From: DATJMJ01 sp035508795
GTDB taxonomy: Bacteria > Actinomycetota > Acidimicrobiia > Acidimicrobiales > Palsa-688
Direction: 5' to 3'
DNA: 34,372 nt
Assembly (NCBI GenBank): GCA_035508795.1
Contig: DATJMJ010000106.1
Location: 1 to 34,372 of the forward strand
The position numbers were made by a program, and so were the translations under genes. This document shows positions 14,579 to 22,903 of this stretch, piece by piece. Under the pieces are notes generated by a model. The model ran no database searches and was not told where the DNA came from. It worked only from the letters and a program-made list of their open reading frames with translations. Each line of letters starts with the position of its first letter. The first letter of the stretch is position 1.

Positions 14579-15870
14579 ACCCTTCTGCAACTCAACGGGC
14601 GCGCGCGCCCGAAGCTCGCCGCGCCGCCGGCCAGGCCCCCACTCCGGTCAGCGCCCACGAGCACGAGCCAGGTGCACCCGATGTGGCAGGGGTAGCGGAC
14701 TTGACAGACGGCATAGACGGCACAGACGGCACAGACCTGGCTGAGGAGGTAACAGACGGAGCGAACGCGGCGGAGGTGCGCCTGCTCGGCCCCACCGCCG
14801 ACCCCGTCGAGGTCGCCGAGGAGGTCACACTCCGCCCCCGGCGACTGGCCGAGTTCGTCGGGCAGGCCGAGCTCAAAGAGCACCTTTCGATCATGCTCGA
14901 GGCGGCGCGGCGCCGGAGCGAGCCCGTGGACCACATGCTCTTCGCCGGGCCGCCCGGCCTCGGCAAGACCTCGCTCGCCGGGATCGTCGCCAACGAAATG
15001 GGTGCCGGCTTCCGGGTTACCTCCGGCCCGGCGCTCGTGCGCGCCGGCGACCTTGCGGCCCTGCTCACCAACCTCGCCGAGGGCGACGTGCTGTTCGTCG
15101 ACGAGATCCATCGTCTCGCCAAGCCCGTAGAGGAGATCCTCTACCCGGCGATGGAGGACTTCCAGCTCGACATCGTCCTGGGCAAGGGCCCGGCCGCCAG
15201 GAGCTTGCGCCTCGACCTGCCTCCTTTCACGCTTGTCGGCGCCACGACCCGCACGGGCCTCATAACCGGCCCTCTCCGCGACCGCTTCGGCTTTGTCGCC
15301 AGGCTTGATTACTACCGGGCGGACGAGCTCGAGCTGATCGTCCGCCGCACGGCCGGGTTGCTCGGAGCGGTCGTCGACCGCGAAGGCGGTGCCGAGATCG
15401 CAAAGCGCTCCAGGGGGACCCCACGCCTGGCCAACCGCCTCCTCAAAAGGGTCCGCGACTACGCCGAAGTACGAGGCGACGGCACAGTCGACCTCCAGGT
15501 GGCGAGCGACGGCCTCGAGCTTTTCCAGGTGGACTCCCTCGGCCTGGACAAAGTGGACAGAGCAGTCCTCGACGCGCTCTGCAGCCGCTTCGGCGGTGGG
15601 CCGGTCGGCCTCAACACCCTCGCGGTCGCGGTCGGCGAGGCTCCCGAGACGGTCGAGGACGTCTACGAGCCGTTCCTGCTCCAGCTCGGCATGCTGATGC
15701 GTACCCCGAGAGGCCGGGTGGCGACGCCGCTTGCCTGGGGGCACCTGGGTTTGACCCCACCGCCTGCCCGAGGCCCAGCCGGCTTCGCCGGAGCTCCACC
15801 CGACCCGGCCGGCGGCCTACGCGACGGCCCCTCGAACGGTGCACCGCTACCTCCAACGCTCTGGAGCTAA
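14575..15870 (+). CDS. ruvB: Holliday junction helicase RuvB, extended
   Basis: AAA+ motor of branch migration, acting as hexameric rings on RuvA-bound junctions. The canonical core starts around residue 83 (EVTLRPRRLAEFVGQ); Walker A is GPPGLGKTSLA (125-135), Walker B VLFVDEIHRLAKP, sensor I VGATTRTGLI with arginine-finger region PLRDRFGF, and the winged-helix part holds GPVGLNTLAVAVGE. About 80 residues precede the core, with an acidic DGIDGTDGTD stretch encoded by 9-bp tandem repeats, and some 40 Pro/Gly-rich residues follow it, giving 431 residues against about 340. A later start such as GTG at residue 69 is possible, but the GTGA overlap with ruvA favours 14575. Confidence 0.95.
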   Translation: MNPSATQRARAPEARRAAGQAPTPVSAHEHEPGAPDVAGVADLTDGIDGTDGTDLAEEVTDGANAAEVRLLGPTADPVEVAEEVTLRPRRLAEFVGQAELKEHLSIMLEAARRRSEPVDHMLFAGPPGLGKTSLAGIVANEMGAGFRVTSGPALVRAGDLAALLTNLAEGDVLFVDEIHRLAKPVEEILYPAMEDFQLDIVLGKGPAARSLRLDLPPFTLVGATTRTGLITGPLRDRFGFVARLDYYRADELELIVRRTAGLLGAVVDREGGAEIAKRSRGTPRLANRLLKRVRDYAEVRGDGTVDLQVASDGLELFQVDSLGLDKVDRAVLDALCSRFGGGPVGLNTLAVAVGEAPETVEDVYEPFLLQLGMLMRTPRGRVATPLAWGHLGLTPPPARGPAGFAGAPPDPAGGLRDGPSNGAPLPPTLWS

Positions 15871-15926
15871 CCGGCGCACAGCAAACGGGACGACGCAGGC
15901 GCCAAAGGCCAAACTGGTCCCCCAAC

Positions 15927-16934
15927 ATGGAAGTCCCGGACTACCACCTGCCTGCTGGGGCGATCGCTCAGCAACCAGCTGAGCCGCGCGACTCTGCTCG
16001 CCTCCTCGTCGGCCTCGGCCAAGTCCCTGCTCACCTTCGGGTGTCCGACCTGCCATCGCTCCTCGGCCCTGGCGACCTGCTCGTCCTCAACACCTCCCGG
16101 GTCGTGCCCGCGCGCCTTTTGCTTCGCAAAGCCACCGGAGGCGAAGCGGAGGTGCTCCTTTTGGAACCTCTCGGCGGACCTTGTTGGGAGGCCCTGGTCC
16201 GCCCCGGCCGCCGCCTGCCACCCGGCACGGTGCTCTACGCGGGGGAGCAACCGGTGCTCGAAGTGAGGGAGCGCCGCGAGGGGGGTAACAGGGAGGTGGC
16301 GAGCCTTGTGCCCGAACTCACGGACTACGGCACGCTCGCACTGCCGCCTTATATCCGGGCCCCGCTTGCCGACCCGGAGCGTTACCAAACTGTCTACGCG
16401 GAGCGACCCGGGAGCGTCGCGGCCCCAACAGCGGGCTTGCACCTCACCGCCGCCGTCCTGGACGGCTGCCGCAGAAAGGGCGTAGCGATCGCAAGCGTCG
16501 ACCTTGCGGTCGGCCTTGGCACCTTCCGCCCTATCAAATCCGGCCACGTCGAAGGCCACTCGATGCACGCAGAGCGCTACCGCGTGCCCGAGGAGACATG
16601 GCAGGCGTGCAAAGAGGCGACCAGGGTGGTCGCAGTCGGCACCACGACCGTGCGGGCATTGGAGTCGGCCGCCGCCACAGGCCTCCTGGAAAGCAGGACC
16701 GAACTGTTCATCCAGCCGGGCCACCATTTCTCCGTCGTCGATGTGCTGGTCACGAACTTCCACCAGCCCCGGAGCACCCTTCTCGTCCTGTTGGAGGCGT
16801 TCGCCGGGCCAGGGTGGCGCCACCTGTACGACGTGGCCCTGCGCGAGGGGTACAGGTTCCTCTCCTTCGGCGACGCCATGGTCGTCGGGCGAGCCGGCGC
16901 GCCGGCCCCCAATACGGGGAACGCTCCGGCGTGA
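15927..16934 (+). CDS. queA: S-adenosylmethionine:tRNA ribosyltransferase-isomerase QueA
   Basis: QueA transfers and isomerises the ribosyl part of SAM onto preQ1 at the tRNA wobble position, giving epoxyqueuosine. The 335-residue length is normal. Family blocks include YHLPAGAIAQQPAEPRDSARLL, here as AIAQQPAEPRDSARLL, then LLVLNTSRVVPARL, YAERPGSVAAPTAGLH, GLGTFRPI, VGTTTVRALESAA and VTNFHQPRSTLLVLLEAF. It begins 56 nt after ruvB with no clear Shine-Dalgarno and ends in a GTGA overlap with tgt. Placing the pair between ruvB and yajC suggests co-expression with the ruv and sec genes. Confidence 0.96.
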   Translation: MEVPDYHLPAGAIAQQPAEPRDSARLLVGLGQVPAHLRVSDLPSLLGPGDLLVLNTSRVVPARLLLRKATGGEAEVLLLEPLGGPCWEALVRPGRRLPPGTVLYAGEQPVLEVRERREGGNREVASLVPELTDYGTLALPPYIRAPLADPERYQTVYAERPGSVAAPTAGLHLTAAVLDGCRRKGVAIASVDLAVGLGTFRPIKSGHVEGHSMHAERYRVPEETWQACKEATRVVAVGTTTVRALESAAATGLLESRTELFIQPGHHFSVVDVLVTNFHQPRSTLLVLLEAFAGPGWRHLYDVALREGYRFLSFGDAMVVGRAGAPAPNTGNAPA

Positions 16935-18064
16935 TCGAGGTCGAAGCCACGGATGGCCGCGCGAGAGCGGGGCGGGTCCTAACAGCTCGAGGCGGGTTCC
17001 CCACGCCTTGCTTCATGCCCGTCGGTTCCCGGGGAGTAGTCCGGTTACTGTCTGCCCGCGACCTGGACGACCTCGCCCCCAAGGTGGTCCTCGCCAACAC
17101 GTACCACCTCATGTTGCGCCCGGGCGCCGAGCTCGTTGCAGCCATGGGAGGCCTGCACGGTTTCACGGGATGGCAGGGTCATTTCCTTACCGATTCGGGT
17201 GGCTACCAGGTGATGTCGCTGCCCTGCTCGGTCGACGACGACGGGGTCGAGTTCCGGTCCTCCTACGACGGCAGCCGGCACCGCCTGACGCCCGAGGGGG
17301 CGGTCGAGGTCCAAGAGCTCCTCGGCGCCGACATCCAGATGGTCCTCGATGTATGCACCGAGCTGCCGGCGGCCCGGGAAGAGCTCGTAGTCGCCGGAGA
17401 ACGCACGTTGGCCTGGGCACAACGGGCACGCGCCGCCCACCGCCGGGCCGACCAGTTGCTCTTCGGGATCGTCCAGGGGGGCACGGAGGCGGACCTTCGG
17501 GCCGAGTACGCCTTCAGGCTGGCGGCGATCGGGTTCGACGGGTATGCGATAGGCGGCCTTTCGGTGGGCGAGACGCCGGCGCAGCTGGTGGGAGCTCTCG
17601 ACGTAGCGGTAGGCGGCCTGCCGGCGGACGCGCCTCGCTACCTCATGGGTGTCGGGGACCCGGCCACGATGATGTCGGCGATAGCCCTCGGGGTCGACAT
17701 GTTCGACTGCGTGCTGCCAACCCGCCTTGCGAGGCACGGGACCGCACTGACCGGCACCGGGAAGCTGGCGGTGAAGGCGGCTCGCCAGGCATCGGACTCG
17801 TCGCCGATCGACCCCGGGTGCTCCTGCCCGGTGTGCACGCGCCACAGCCGGGCGTACCTGCGCCACCTGTTCAACGTTGGCGAACCGAGCGCCGGCCGGC
17901 TGGTCAGCCTCCACAACCTCGCATGGTTGGACGCACTGGTTGCAGGCGCAAGGCAAGCCGTCCTCGAAGGCCGCTTCGCCGCGTTCCACCAGGCCGTCGA
18001 CTCAGTCTGGGCCGGTCAGCGGCGGCGGTTGCCGTCCAGGGAGCCGGCCGAGCGGCTAGGCTAG
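16931..18064 (+). CDS. tgt: tRNA-guanine transglycosylase
   Basis: Exchanges guanine 34 in GUN-anticodon tRNAs for preQ1, the step before QueA. From the GTG at 16931 the protein has 377 residues, typical for bacterial Tgt. FLTDSGGYQVMSL contains the general-base Asp88, GIVQGG is intact, DMFDCVLPTRLARHG holds the nucleophilic Asp259, and zinc ligands are C297, C299, C302 (CSCPVC) and H328 (LHNLAWL). The frame is open upstream to 16598 inside queA, but family similarity starts at VIEVEATDG and the GTGA overlap marks the start. QueC/D/E/F and QueG are not in the window. Confidence 0.96.
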   Translation: MIEVEATDGRARAGRVLTARGGFPTPCFMPVGSRGVVRLLSARDLDDLAPKVVLANTYHLMLRPGAELVAAMGGLHGFTGWQGHFLTDSGGYQVMSLPCSVDDDGVEFRSSYDGSRHRLTPEGAVEVQELLGADIQMVLDVCTELPAAREELVVAGERTLAWAQRARAAHRRADQLLFGIVQGGTEADLRAEYAFRLAAIGFDGYAIGGLSVGETPAQLVGALDVAVGGLPADAPRYLMGVGDPATMMSAIALGVDMFDCVLPTRLARHGTALTGTGKLAVKAARQASDSSPIDPGCSCPVCTRHSRAYLRHLFNVGEPSAGRLVSLHNLAWLDALVAGARQAVLEGRFAAFHQAVDSVWAGQRRRLPSREPAERLG

Positions 18065-18130
18065 GCTCCTTGTCCGTCGCGCCCCCTGTGCAGGGCCGCA
18101 TTGTTTTCTTGGGATGGCAGTAGTCGTCAT

Positions 18131-18892
18131 ATGGGCTTCGTAAACAGCTTCCCCCACATGGTCGTCGCGTCGACGACCAGCACCACCACCAAGGCAAGCG
18201 CCAGCTCGGGTTCCTACTTCCTGCTGGTGATCATCGCCCTGTTCGTCCTGCTGTACTTCTTCATGATCCGGCCCAACCAGCGCCGGCGGATGCAGGCGAT
18301 GCGCCAGGCCCGGACCTACGACCTCGGCGACGAGGTGGTGGCAGCCGGGATGGTCGGCCATGTCGTCAAGATCGGCGACGGTGAGGTCGACGTCGAGATT
18401 TCCGACGGGGTAGTCGTGCAGTTCCTGCCGCAAGCCGTACAGCTCAAGTCCGCCTACTTGGCAGGTCCGGGCGGGCGTGGCCTCGGGGGAGGGATGGGGG
18501 GCTCCCGTCCGGGCGGCTTCGGTGCCCTTGGCGCCGGCAGCTCGTCCTCCGCCCAGGGCACTAGGCCCGTGGCCGGCCAGTACTCGGGCGGCACCGCCGA
18601 CGGTAACGGTGGCGGTGGGGGCGATGGCGGCCAGGCTGCAAGCAGTTCGAGCATCGGGAGCCGGGCACGTTCTGTGCGGCGCCGCCCGGCGAGCAGTGAC
18701 GCCTGGCCCGACGTAAGCGCCACGGGGCTGCCGGTTGGCGGTGCGGGTACCGCTGCTGGGGGCGGTGGCGGCGGCGCCGCTGGCAACAACAGCGGGTCGG
18801 GGGCGGACGTCGACTTGACGGGCGGGCCCGGGACATCAGGTGGGGCGGGGACCGGCGACGGAGGAGTCGCGCCCGCGGGCGGGGAGACGTAA
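18131..18892 (+). CDS. yajC: Sec translocon accessory protein YajC, extended
   Basis: YajC is the small membrane partner of SecDF. From ATG 18131: Ser/Thr-rich N-terminus, one transmembrane helix (YFLLVIIALFVLLYFFMI, about 29-46), the signature IRPNQRRRMQAM, and the cytoplasmic domain with YDLGDEVVAAGMVGHVVKI and VQFLPQAVQ. This normal protein ends near residue 110; about 140 residues of Gly/Ser/Ala-rich sequence follow, with no recognisable fold, making 253 residues in total. A TTG at 18101 is an alternative start. A TAGGCT hexamer pair around 18057-18067 overlaps the tgt stop and could drive a separate transcript. The stop is 6 nt from secD. Confidence 0.92.
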   Translation: MGFVNSFPHMVVASTTSTTTKASASSGSYFLLVIIALFVLLYFFMIRPNQRRRMQAMRQARTYDLGDEVVAAGMVGHVVKIGDGEVDVEISDGVVVQFLPQAVQLKSAYLAGPGGRGLGGGMGGSRPGGFGALGAGSSSSAQGTRPVAGQYSGGTADGNGGGGGDGGQAASSSSIGSRARSVRRRPASSDAWPDVSATGLPVGGAGTAAGGGGGGAAGNNSGSGADVDLTGGPGTSGGAGTGDGGVAPAGGET

Positions 18893-18898
18893 GCCTTT

Positions 18899-20806
18899 AT
18901 GCGTTCGAGACCTCTTCTGTGGTCCCTGTGCGCCATGTTGCTGATCGCCATCCTGAGCGTTGGTGCCACCATTCTCACCGGGAAAACGCCCTTGCTCGGG
19001 CTGGACCTCAAAGGTGGCGTCTCGGTCGTGGAGCAGCCGCAGGGCAAAGTGAGCCAGACGACTTTGTCGCAGGCGCAGACCATCATCGAAAACCGGGTCG
19101 ACGGCCTCGGGGTTTCCAACTCGGAGGTGACGGTCCAGGGCAACGACATCGACATCGAGCTGCCGGGTGCCAAAAACGACACTCAGGTCCTTGCTGTCGT
19201 CGGCCAGACGGCTCAGCTGTTTTTCCGGCCTGTCGAGTGTGAGATATCCCCCTACGTCGCGACCCCGGCCAAGGCGGCGACGACGACAACGACCACGGCC
19301 GCGAGCAAGGGCAAGGTGACCACCACGACCGCCCCGGGTACGGCGAAGGTCAAGGCCAAAACGACCACTACGACTGCCAAGGCCAAGTCGTCGGCTGCCG
19401 GCGCGGGCCTGGGAAATCTCGACGCCGAGCTTGCTTCGGCCACTTTCCCGGTCGCGGCCAGCTCGGCCAGCCCGTCGTCGACGCCGACATCGGCGCCTCA
19501 CACCTCTACAACCGTGCACACGACGTCAACGACCTCGCACGGGACGGCGACTACGGCCGCGGGTACCACCACTACGACGAAAACCTCCACGACGGCGACT
19601 ACCGCCCCGAGCGCCGCAAAGACGACGACCACTACGACCCCGGCCGAGGCCGCTACAGCTCTCGCTACGTCGATCTGCGGGCTGAGCTCGACCGCTCAGG
19701 AGTCCTACATGCCTCCCCACGGGGATGCACAGGGCCTGACGCCGGCCGATTGGGATAATTCGGACGAGACGGTGGTATTGCCGTCCTACTCAGATTTCAC
19801 AAAGGGCCGGTACACGCCGGATTACCGCTACGTGCTCGGCCCGGCGAACATGACCGGCAACATCGTCAAAAGCGCCACAGCGGACGTCAACACGACCAAC
19901 GACGAGTGGGAGGTCGACCTCAGCTTCACCGGTGCGGGTTCGACCGCGTTCAACAATTTTGCCGCCCAGTACTACGAGTGCTACAAGCAGGACGAGAGCG
20001 ACCCGCCCGATGCCGAGACGTGCCCTCCCTACGGTGCCTTGCAGGCGATCGAACTGGACGCCACCGTCTACTCCGCCCCGGCTATCGAGGACTCGAGCTA
20101 CCCGAGCGGCGCCGTCATCAGTGCCAACCCGTCCAACCCGTTCACTTCCCAGCAAGCGACCGACCTCGCCAACGCGCTCAACTACGGTTCCCTCCCCGTC
20201 CGGTTCCAACCCCAGGACATCGAAAACGTCTCACCCTCCATCGGGACCGACTCCCTCAAGGCAGGAGCCGTGGCGGGCGCGGTCGCCGTCCTCATCGTCA
20301 TCCTCTACCTCCTCGTGTACTACCGGGCGCTCGGCCTTGTAGTCGTGATCGGCATCTGCATGTCGGGTGCCATTCTTTATGCGATAACCACTTTGCTCAG
20401 CGACACGGAAGGTCTGGCCCTGACTCTGTCAGGCGTGATCGGCTTGATCGTCTCCGTCGGCGTGACAGCTGACTCGTGCGTCGTCTATTTCGAACGTCTC
20501 AAAGAAGAGATACGCAGCGGCCGCACGGTCCGCACTTCGGTCGAAAAAGGATTTGGCCGCGCCTTCCGCACCATCCTCGCAGCCGACTTCTCGTCGTTCA
20601 TCGCCGCGCTCATCCTCTACACCCTGACCGTGGGCGATGTGCGCGGGTTCGCGTTCTTCCTCGGGCTGGCGACGCTTCTCAACGTCGTCACGACCTACTT
20701 CTTCACCCGGCCGCTCGTCATCCTCATCGGCCGGCGCGCCGCGCTCGGCCAGGGCGGGGTGCTCGGTGTGAGCAGGGGCCTCGGGGCCGGGTGGTACGCG
20801 CAATGA
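18899..20806 (+). CDS. secD: Protein translocase subunit SecD with Thr-rich insertion
   Basis: SecD and SecF use the proton motive force to pull preproteins out of the SecYEG channel. The first helix (residues 6-25) is followed by LLGLDLKGGVSVV, IIENRVDGLGVS and DIDIELPGA of the P1 base. Residues about 119-255 are a low-complexity Thr/Ala/Lys insertion absent from ordinary SecD, flanked by C114 and C260. P1 resumes with LDATVYSAPAI and NALNYGSLPVRFQ; the six-helix region contains GVIGLIVSVGVTADSCVVYFERLKEE-type sequence and FGRAFRTILAADF. C361 and C375 add two more extracytoplasmic cysteines. Total 635 residues. No Shine-Dalgarno is evident; the stop overlaps secF (ATGA). Confidence 0.96.
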   Translation: MRSRPLLWSLCAMLLIAILSVGATILTGKTPLLGLDLKGGVSVVEQPQGKVSQTTLSQAQTIIENRVDGLGVSNSEVTVQGNDIDIELPGAKNDTQVLAVVGQTAQLFFRPVECEISPYVATPAKAATTTTTTAASKGKVTTTTAPGTAKVKAKTTTTTAKAKSSAAGAGLGNLDAELASATFPVAASSASPSSTPTSAPHTSTTVHTTSTTSHGTATTAAGTTTTTKTSTTATTAPSAAKTTTTTTPAEAATALATSICGLSSTAQESYMPPHGDAQGLTPADWDNSDETVVLPSYSDFTKGRYTPDYRYVLGPANMTGNIVKSATADVNTTNDEWEVDLSFTGAGSTAFNNFAAQYYECYKQDESDPPDAETCPPYGALQAIELDATVYSAPAIEDSSYPSGAVISANPSNPFTSQQATDLANALNYGSLPVRFQPQDIENVSPSIGTDSLKAGAVAGAVAVLIVILYLLVYYRALGLVVVIGICMSGAILYAITTLLSDTEGLALTLSGVIGLIVSVGVTADSCVVYFERLKEEIRSGRTVRTSVEKGFGRAFRTILAADFSSFIAALILYTLTVGDVRGFAFFLGLATLLNVVTTYFFTRPLVILIGRRAALGQGGVLGVSRGLGAGWYAQ

Positions 20807-22413
20807 TGCGCCAAAGCCGCGACGGCCGGCGCGAGAACGCGGTCCTCCGGCTCTACCGGGGGCACACCAACTACGACTTCATCAACCGCTGGAAGATCTG
20901 GTTCACGTGCTCCGGCCTGGTGATCGTGGTCGGGTTGGCTGCTCTCGCCATTGGGGGGCTCAATTTCAGCATCGATTTCAAGGGCGGCAGCCTTTGGCAG
21001 GTCCCCACCAACGCGTCGGTAGCGACAGTGCGCGCAGATGTCGGCGGCATCAGCCCCTTGCTCAGCCAGGCGACCATCGTCCAGCTCACCAACCAGCAAA
21101 CCGGCCAAAAAAACATCCAGGTCGAAGCATCCTCGAGCATCACGGGCAACACTCAGCTGGTCAACAAGGTGACCGACGATCTGGCCACGCTCGCGCACGT
21201 CCCGACACGTGACGTCAATGCAGAACTGATCGGCCCGTCGTGGGGGAGCAGTATCTCCAAGAAGGCGATCGAGGCCGTGGTCGTCTTCTTGGTCCTGATA
21301 GCCATCGCGATCTCGTTGTACTTCGAGGCAAAAATGGCGATCGGGGCGCTCGTCGCCCTCGTGCACGACATCTTGGTGACGGTGGGCATTTACGCGCTCT
21401 CGGGCTTCCAGGTGAGCCCGGACACAGTGATCGCGTTCCTGACCGTCATGGGCTACAGCCTTTACGACACCATCGTCGTGTTCGACAAAGTCAAGGAAAA
21501 CACGAGAGGGCTCGCGTCCACCAACCGGTACACCTACACCGACGTTGTCAACCTCTCGATGAACCAGGTCCTCGCCCGCTCCGTCAACACCTCTTTCGTT
21601 GCGATCATGCCGGTGTTCTGCATCCTCGTGATCGGGTCGTGGATCCTCGGGGCCTCGGCGCTCAACGACTTCGGCCTGGCCCTGTTCATCGGCCTGATGA
21701 GCGGTGCTTATTCGTCGATCTTCATCGCCTCCCCGATCCTCGCCATCCTGAAAGAGCGCGAGCCGCGCTACGTCGAGATCCGACGCCGCCTCGCCGCATA
21801 CCCTCAGTCTCGCCAGGTGCTGACCGCTGCCATGGTCGCCGACGGCGCCCTCGTAACCCCGCGGGCGGCGAGCGGCATCGCGATGTCGGCGGCGGCTGGC
21901 GGGCCCGGGCAAGCCGGCAGGGCCAGAGCCGGCGTTGCCCGCGCATCAGGCACGCCTGGGGCGATAGGGGCAAGCGGAGCTACGGGGACCAGCGGTACAC
22001 CCGGTGCTGCCGGGGCGACCTACGGGGTTGCGGGCGGGCGGCCCTCAGCCACCGAGCCTGCATTGATGGGCCTCGCAGCGGGTTCCCAGGCTGGCAGTGC
22101 CGGGGGCAATGGGGGAGCGCCTCTTCCTGCGGCGGCGCGGGCATCGGGTGGCAGAGGGGCCAACCGACCTAATGGAGGGCCCGGAGCGAGCGGCGCCGGG
22201 GACGCAACTGCGGCGGCTGGAGCAGGCAGCGCTGATGGGGAGCTTGGTGGTGCGGGTGGTTCGGGTGGTGCCGGTGGTGCCGGTGGTGCGGGTGGTGCGG
22301 GTGGTGCCGGTGGGACTGGCACCAAGGGTGCCAAGGGCCAGGGAGCTGGCAAGGGTACTCCCGGACGCCCAGTCGCACCGCGGCCCCGCAAGAAGGCGCC
22401 CCGCCGGCGTTGA
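20803..22413 (+). CDS. secF: Protein translocase subunit SecF with Gly-rich tail
   Basis: Partner of SecD. From the ATG overlapping the secD stop (a second ATG follows at once) the protein has 536 residues. The conserved part spans about residues 10-335: YDFINRWKIWF, GLNFSIDFKGGSLWQV, then the membrane region with LYFEAKMAIGALVALVHDI, TVMGYSLYDTIVVFDKVKEN, LARSVNTSFVAIMPVF and ALFIGLMSGAYSSIFIASP. The remaining 190 or so residues are low complexity: collagen-like Gly-X-Y triplets near 380, a run of GGA repeats, and a very basic end (PRPRKKAPRRR). That tail would be cytoplasmic. The frame is open upstream inside secD, but similarity starts at the overlap. Confidence 0.95.
   Translation: MMRQSRDGRRENAVLRLYRGHTNYDFINRWKIWFTCSGLVIVVGLAALAIGGLNFSIDFKGGSLWQVPTNASVATVRADVGGISPLLSQATIVQLTNQQTGQKNIQVEASSSITGNTQLVNKVTDDLATLAHVPTRDVNAELIGPSWGSSISKKAIEAVVVFLVLIAIAISLYFEAKMAIGALVALVHDILVTVGIYALSGFQVSPDTVIAFLTVMGYSLYDTIVVFDKVKENTRGLASTNRYTYTDVVNLSMNQVLARSVNTSFVAIMPVFCILVIGSWILGASALNDFGLALFIGLMSGAYSSIFIASPILAILKEREPRYVEIRRRLAAYPQSRQVLTAAMVADGALVTPRAASGIAMSAAAGGPGQAGRARAGVARASGTPGAIGASGATGTSGTPGAAGATYGVAGGRPSATEPALMGLAAGSQAGSAGGNGGAPLPAAARASGGRGANRPNGGPGASGAGDATAAAGAGSADGELGGAGGSGGAGGAGGAGGAGGAGGTGTKGAKGQGAGKGTPGRPVAPRPRKKAPRRR
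22246..22318 (+). repeat. 9-bp tandem repeats encoding Gly-Gly-Ala
   Basis: About eight units of GGTGGTGCS, with one TCG and one GGGAC variant, run in frame through the end of secF. Period three codons, so unit gain or loss would preserve the frame. Confidence 0.8.
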
Positions 22414-22890
22414 CGCTGCCGCTCTGCCGCTCTGCCGCTCTGTCGCTCTGACCTCGAGCCGTCCGGCACCAGGCGCAGCGCCCTCGGTATTCGTGGGCAA
22501 CCCCCCGACCTCGCTATCTCGAACTCGCGCTATGGTCGCGGTCGGACGACCTGGTCGCGCCCGGTGTGCCAAAACAATGAGCTAGCGCAACCAGAATTCC
22601 CGAGCGCGACCAAATCTCATATTCGGTATCGGGGTTCCCGTATTCGGGCTCCGGGAACCTGGGTGGGAGCCCCTAGGCGCGCTCGCGGCCACGACGCCCA
22701 ACGCCCAACGAATATCGCCCGCCCCGCCCATCGGCAGCCCCGGCACCCCGCCCCGCGCCGCCCCGCCCCGCGGCCGCACAGCCCACGCTCGGGCCCCGCC
22801 CGGGCCGCCATCACCGACTGCCGGCAGCACTGGTGCACTGGTGCTCGGGATGGCGAGCGCTCCTGGGCAGGCCCTACCCGGCATGGGTAG
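22414..22890. other. Long non-coding gap before apt
   Basis: No protein-coding frame here is credible. From the left it holds a four-copy 8-bp repeat (GCCGCTCT, about 22418-22450), an 8-bp inverted repeat GGTTCCCG/CGGGAACC (22633-22640 and 22652-22659, 11-base loop), a very C-rich tract with four C4 runs at 22746-22769, and an inverted repeat CTACCC/GGGTAG (22874-22879, 22885-22890) abutting the apt -10. It separates the long ruv-sec operon from the apt-rel operon and probably contains both its end and the control region of the next, though no T-tract terminator is seen. Confidence 0.5.
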
Positions 22891-22903
22891 TACGCTGGAC
22901 CTA
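22874..22903 (+). promoter_or_regulatory. Probable leaderless promoter of apt-rel, with operator-like repeat
   Basis: TACGCT at 22891-22896 ends 6 nt before the ATG, so +1 would be the A of the start codon. Immediately upstream, CTACCC (22874-22879) and GGGTAG (22885-22890) form an inverted repeat in the spacer region, where a bound regulator would block polymerase. No Shine-Dalgarno or -35 consensus is evident. Confidence 0.5.

Noticed and set aside
16504..18123. A 539-codon + frame overlapping queA and tgt
   Set aside because: It is an Arg/Pro-rich out-of-frame reading across two genes with intact catalytic motifs.
22564..22890. A small + strand gene before apt
   Set aside because: The frame is Pro/Arg/His-rich, crosses the C-rich tract and promoter, and lacks a start signal.
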